Of a stretch of 16,254 nt of DNA, positions 15,845 through 16,254 are shown piece after piece (position 1 is the first letter of the stretch; every line of letters begins with the position of its first letter). This DNA is from Firmicutes bacterium UBA5389. Lineage in GTDB: Bacteria > Bacillota > DTU025. The notes beneath the pieces were generated by a model. The model ran no database searches, had not been told where the DNA came from, and saw nothing but the letters and a program-made list of their open reading frames with translations. A program made the translations under genes and the position numbers. The stretch lies in contig DHON01000010.1 in assembly GCA_002409965.1 (NCBI GenBank), forward strand, positions 1 through 16,254, given 5' to 3'.

Positions 15845-15946
15845 TTAGCCCACTGGGGCACTCCCTGTTCGGTGCCTGGGCGCTTTTCGTCCCGCCTGTC
15901 CAATTCCTGTCCCACCCATCCAATACGAGTTTCTTGTTCTACGCAT
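15845..15946 (-). CDS. Possible 33-codon leader ORF before cggR
   Basis: An ATG at 15946 has a good SD (GAAGGAG, 9 bases upstream) starting just after the rpoN stop. It opens a 33-codon frame (MRRTRNSYWMGG and so on, rich in Arg and Gly) that ends TAA one base before the cggR ATG (TAACATG). This geometry would allow reinitiation at cggR, which lacks a well-spaced SD of its own. The frame also runs across the candidate CggR operator, and the peptide resembles nothing I know, so it may be chance. It is listed because the SD and the stop/start junction are both visible. Confidence 0.3.
   Translation of the reverse strand: MRRTRNSYWMGGTGIGQAGRKAPRHRTGSAPVG
15875..15914 (-). promoter_or_regulatory. 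Candidate CggR operator: 20-bp tandem direct repeat
   Basis: On the minus strand two 20-base units follow each other: TGGGAC-N6-TGGA-CAGG (15914-15895) and CGGGAC-N6-CGCC-CAGG (15894-15875). They share (T/C)GGGAC and CAGG at the same places. As I recall it, the B. subtilis CggR operator is CGGGAC-N6-TGTC-N4 repeated with the same 20-base period. The site ends 31 bases before the cggR ATG, where autoregulation would be expected. The TGTC part is poorly kept, so this is a candidate. Confidence 0.5.
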
Positions 15947-15970
15947 ACGTTGAAACTCCTTCTTCGGCGG

Positions 15971-16254
15971 TCAATATCTTCTTCGCCGCATGGACGCGGG
16001 CATTCCCAGCTCGCCTCTGTACTTTGCCACAGTCCTCCTGGAGATGTTGATCCCCTCACGGGTCAATGAATCGGCGATCTGTTGGTCGGAGAGCGGAGAT
16101 ATGGGGTCTTCGGAGGCGATCACTTCTTTCATGTACTTCTTTATGCTGACGGCACTCGCAGCATCCCCATCCGAGGTGCTCACCCCCGAGCCAAAGAAGA
16201 ACCGGAGCTCGAATATGCCGCGCGGAGTCTGCGCGTACTTGCCTGCAGTGGCCC
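15971..16254 (-). CDS. rpoN: RNA polymerase sigma-54 factor RpoN, C-terminal part
   Basis: Only the last 94 codons are in the window; the 5' part lies beyond the right edge. The fragment begins GKYAQTPRGIFELRFFFGSG, typical of the DNA-binding domain of sigma-54. It continues with an HTH (SPLSDQQIADSLTREGINIS) and ends with the RpoN box, here SRRTVAKYRGELG against the consensus ARRTVAKYRE, which contacts the -24 promoter element. Sigma-54 directs transcription that needs an AAA+ activator. Its place directly upstream of cggR-gapA is common in Clostridia and related Bacillota. The stop at 15971 lies 127 bases before the cggR ATG. Confidence 0.96.
   Translation of the reverse strand, partial: ATAGKYAQTPRGIFELRFFFGSGVSTSDGDAASAVSIKKYMKEVIASEDPISPLSDQQIADSLTREGINISRRTVAKYRGELGMPASMRRRRY

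Noticed and set aside
15925..15985. Promoter before cggR with TTGACC at the rpoN stop
   Set aside because: The -35 match is good, but no acceptable -10 box lies 16-19 bases downstream.
15844..16059. Upstream extension of CggR to 411 residues
   Set aside because: It would overlap the 3' end of rpoN by 89 bases, and the extra N-terminus has no counterpart in CggR proteins.

Overview
This window is a high-GC piece of a bacterial chromosome. Every convincing gene lies on the minus strand, so the genes read from right to left. The set points to the Bacillota (Firmicutes): a CggR-type regulator in front of gapA-pgk-tpiA-eno, RNase J, the ClpP-like protease TepA followed by a YlzJ-like protein, an FtsK/SpoIIIE translocase and a RodZ/YmfM-type membrane HTH protein. 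GTG and TTG starts are common and Shine-Dalgarno (SD) sites are mostly strong. I cannot name the genus.

Right part (16254 to about 10190). The 3' end of rpoN (sigma-54) is followed by cggR, gapA, pgk, tpiA and eno, which form the lower glycolytic operon. No phosphoglycerate mutase gene sits between tpiA and eno. A 20-bp tandem direct repeat upstream of cggR resembles the B. subtilis CggR operator and is the best candidate control site for the operon. In the short tpiA-eno gap a GC-rich hairpin separates the SD from the enolase ATG. Behind eno lies a truncated, frameshifted remnant of an S58 (DmpA/P1) aminopeptidase. An S component of an ECF vitamin transporter follows, starting with TTG.

Middle part (9640 to about 6830). 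A sigma-A type promoter with a perfect TATAAT precedes the RNase J gene. Behind RNase J, a perfect 14-bp inverted repeat places the preferred start codon of tepA inside a predicted stem. A ylzJ-like gene overlaps the tepA stop.

Left part (6757 to 1). A compact, overlapping run holds a short Na/Pi cotransporter, uppP (undecaprenyl-diphosphate phosphatase), ftsK/spoIIIE and a rodZ-like gene. It ends in a long open frame of at least 682 codons that leaves the window. This protein is Ala-rich and helical, I do not recognise it, and it is the least explained gene here.

The window therefore joins a central-carbon operon to a cluster for RNA turnover, the cell envelope and chromosome segregation. 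No rRNA, tRNA, CRISPR array, insertion sequence or phage gene is visible. No clear intrinsic terminator was found. The only gene-free stretches are short, the longest about 105 bases.
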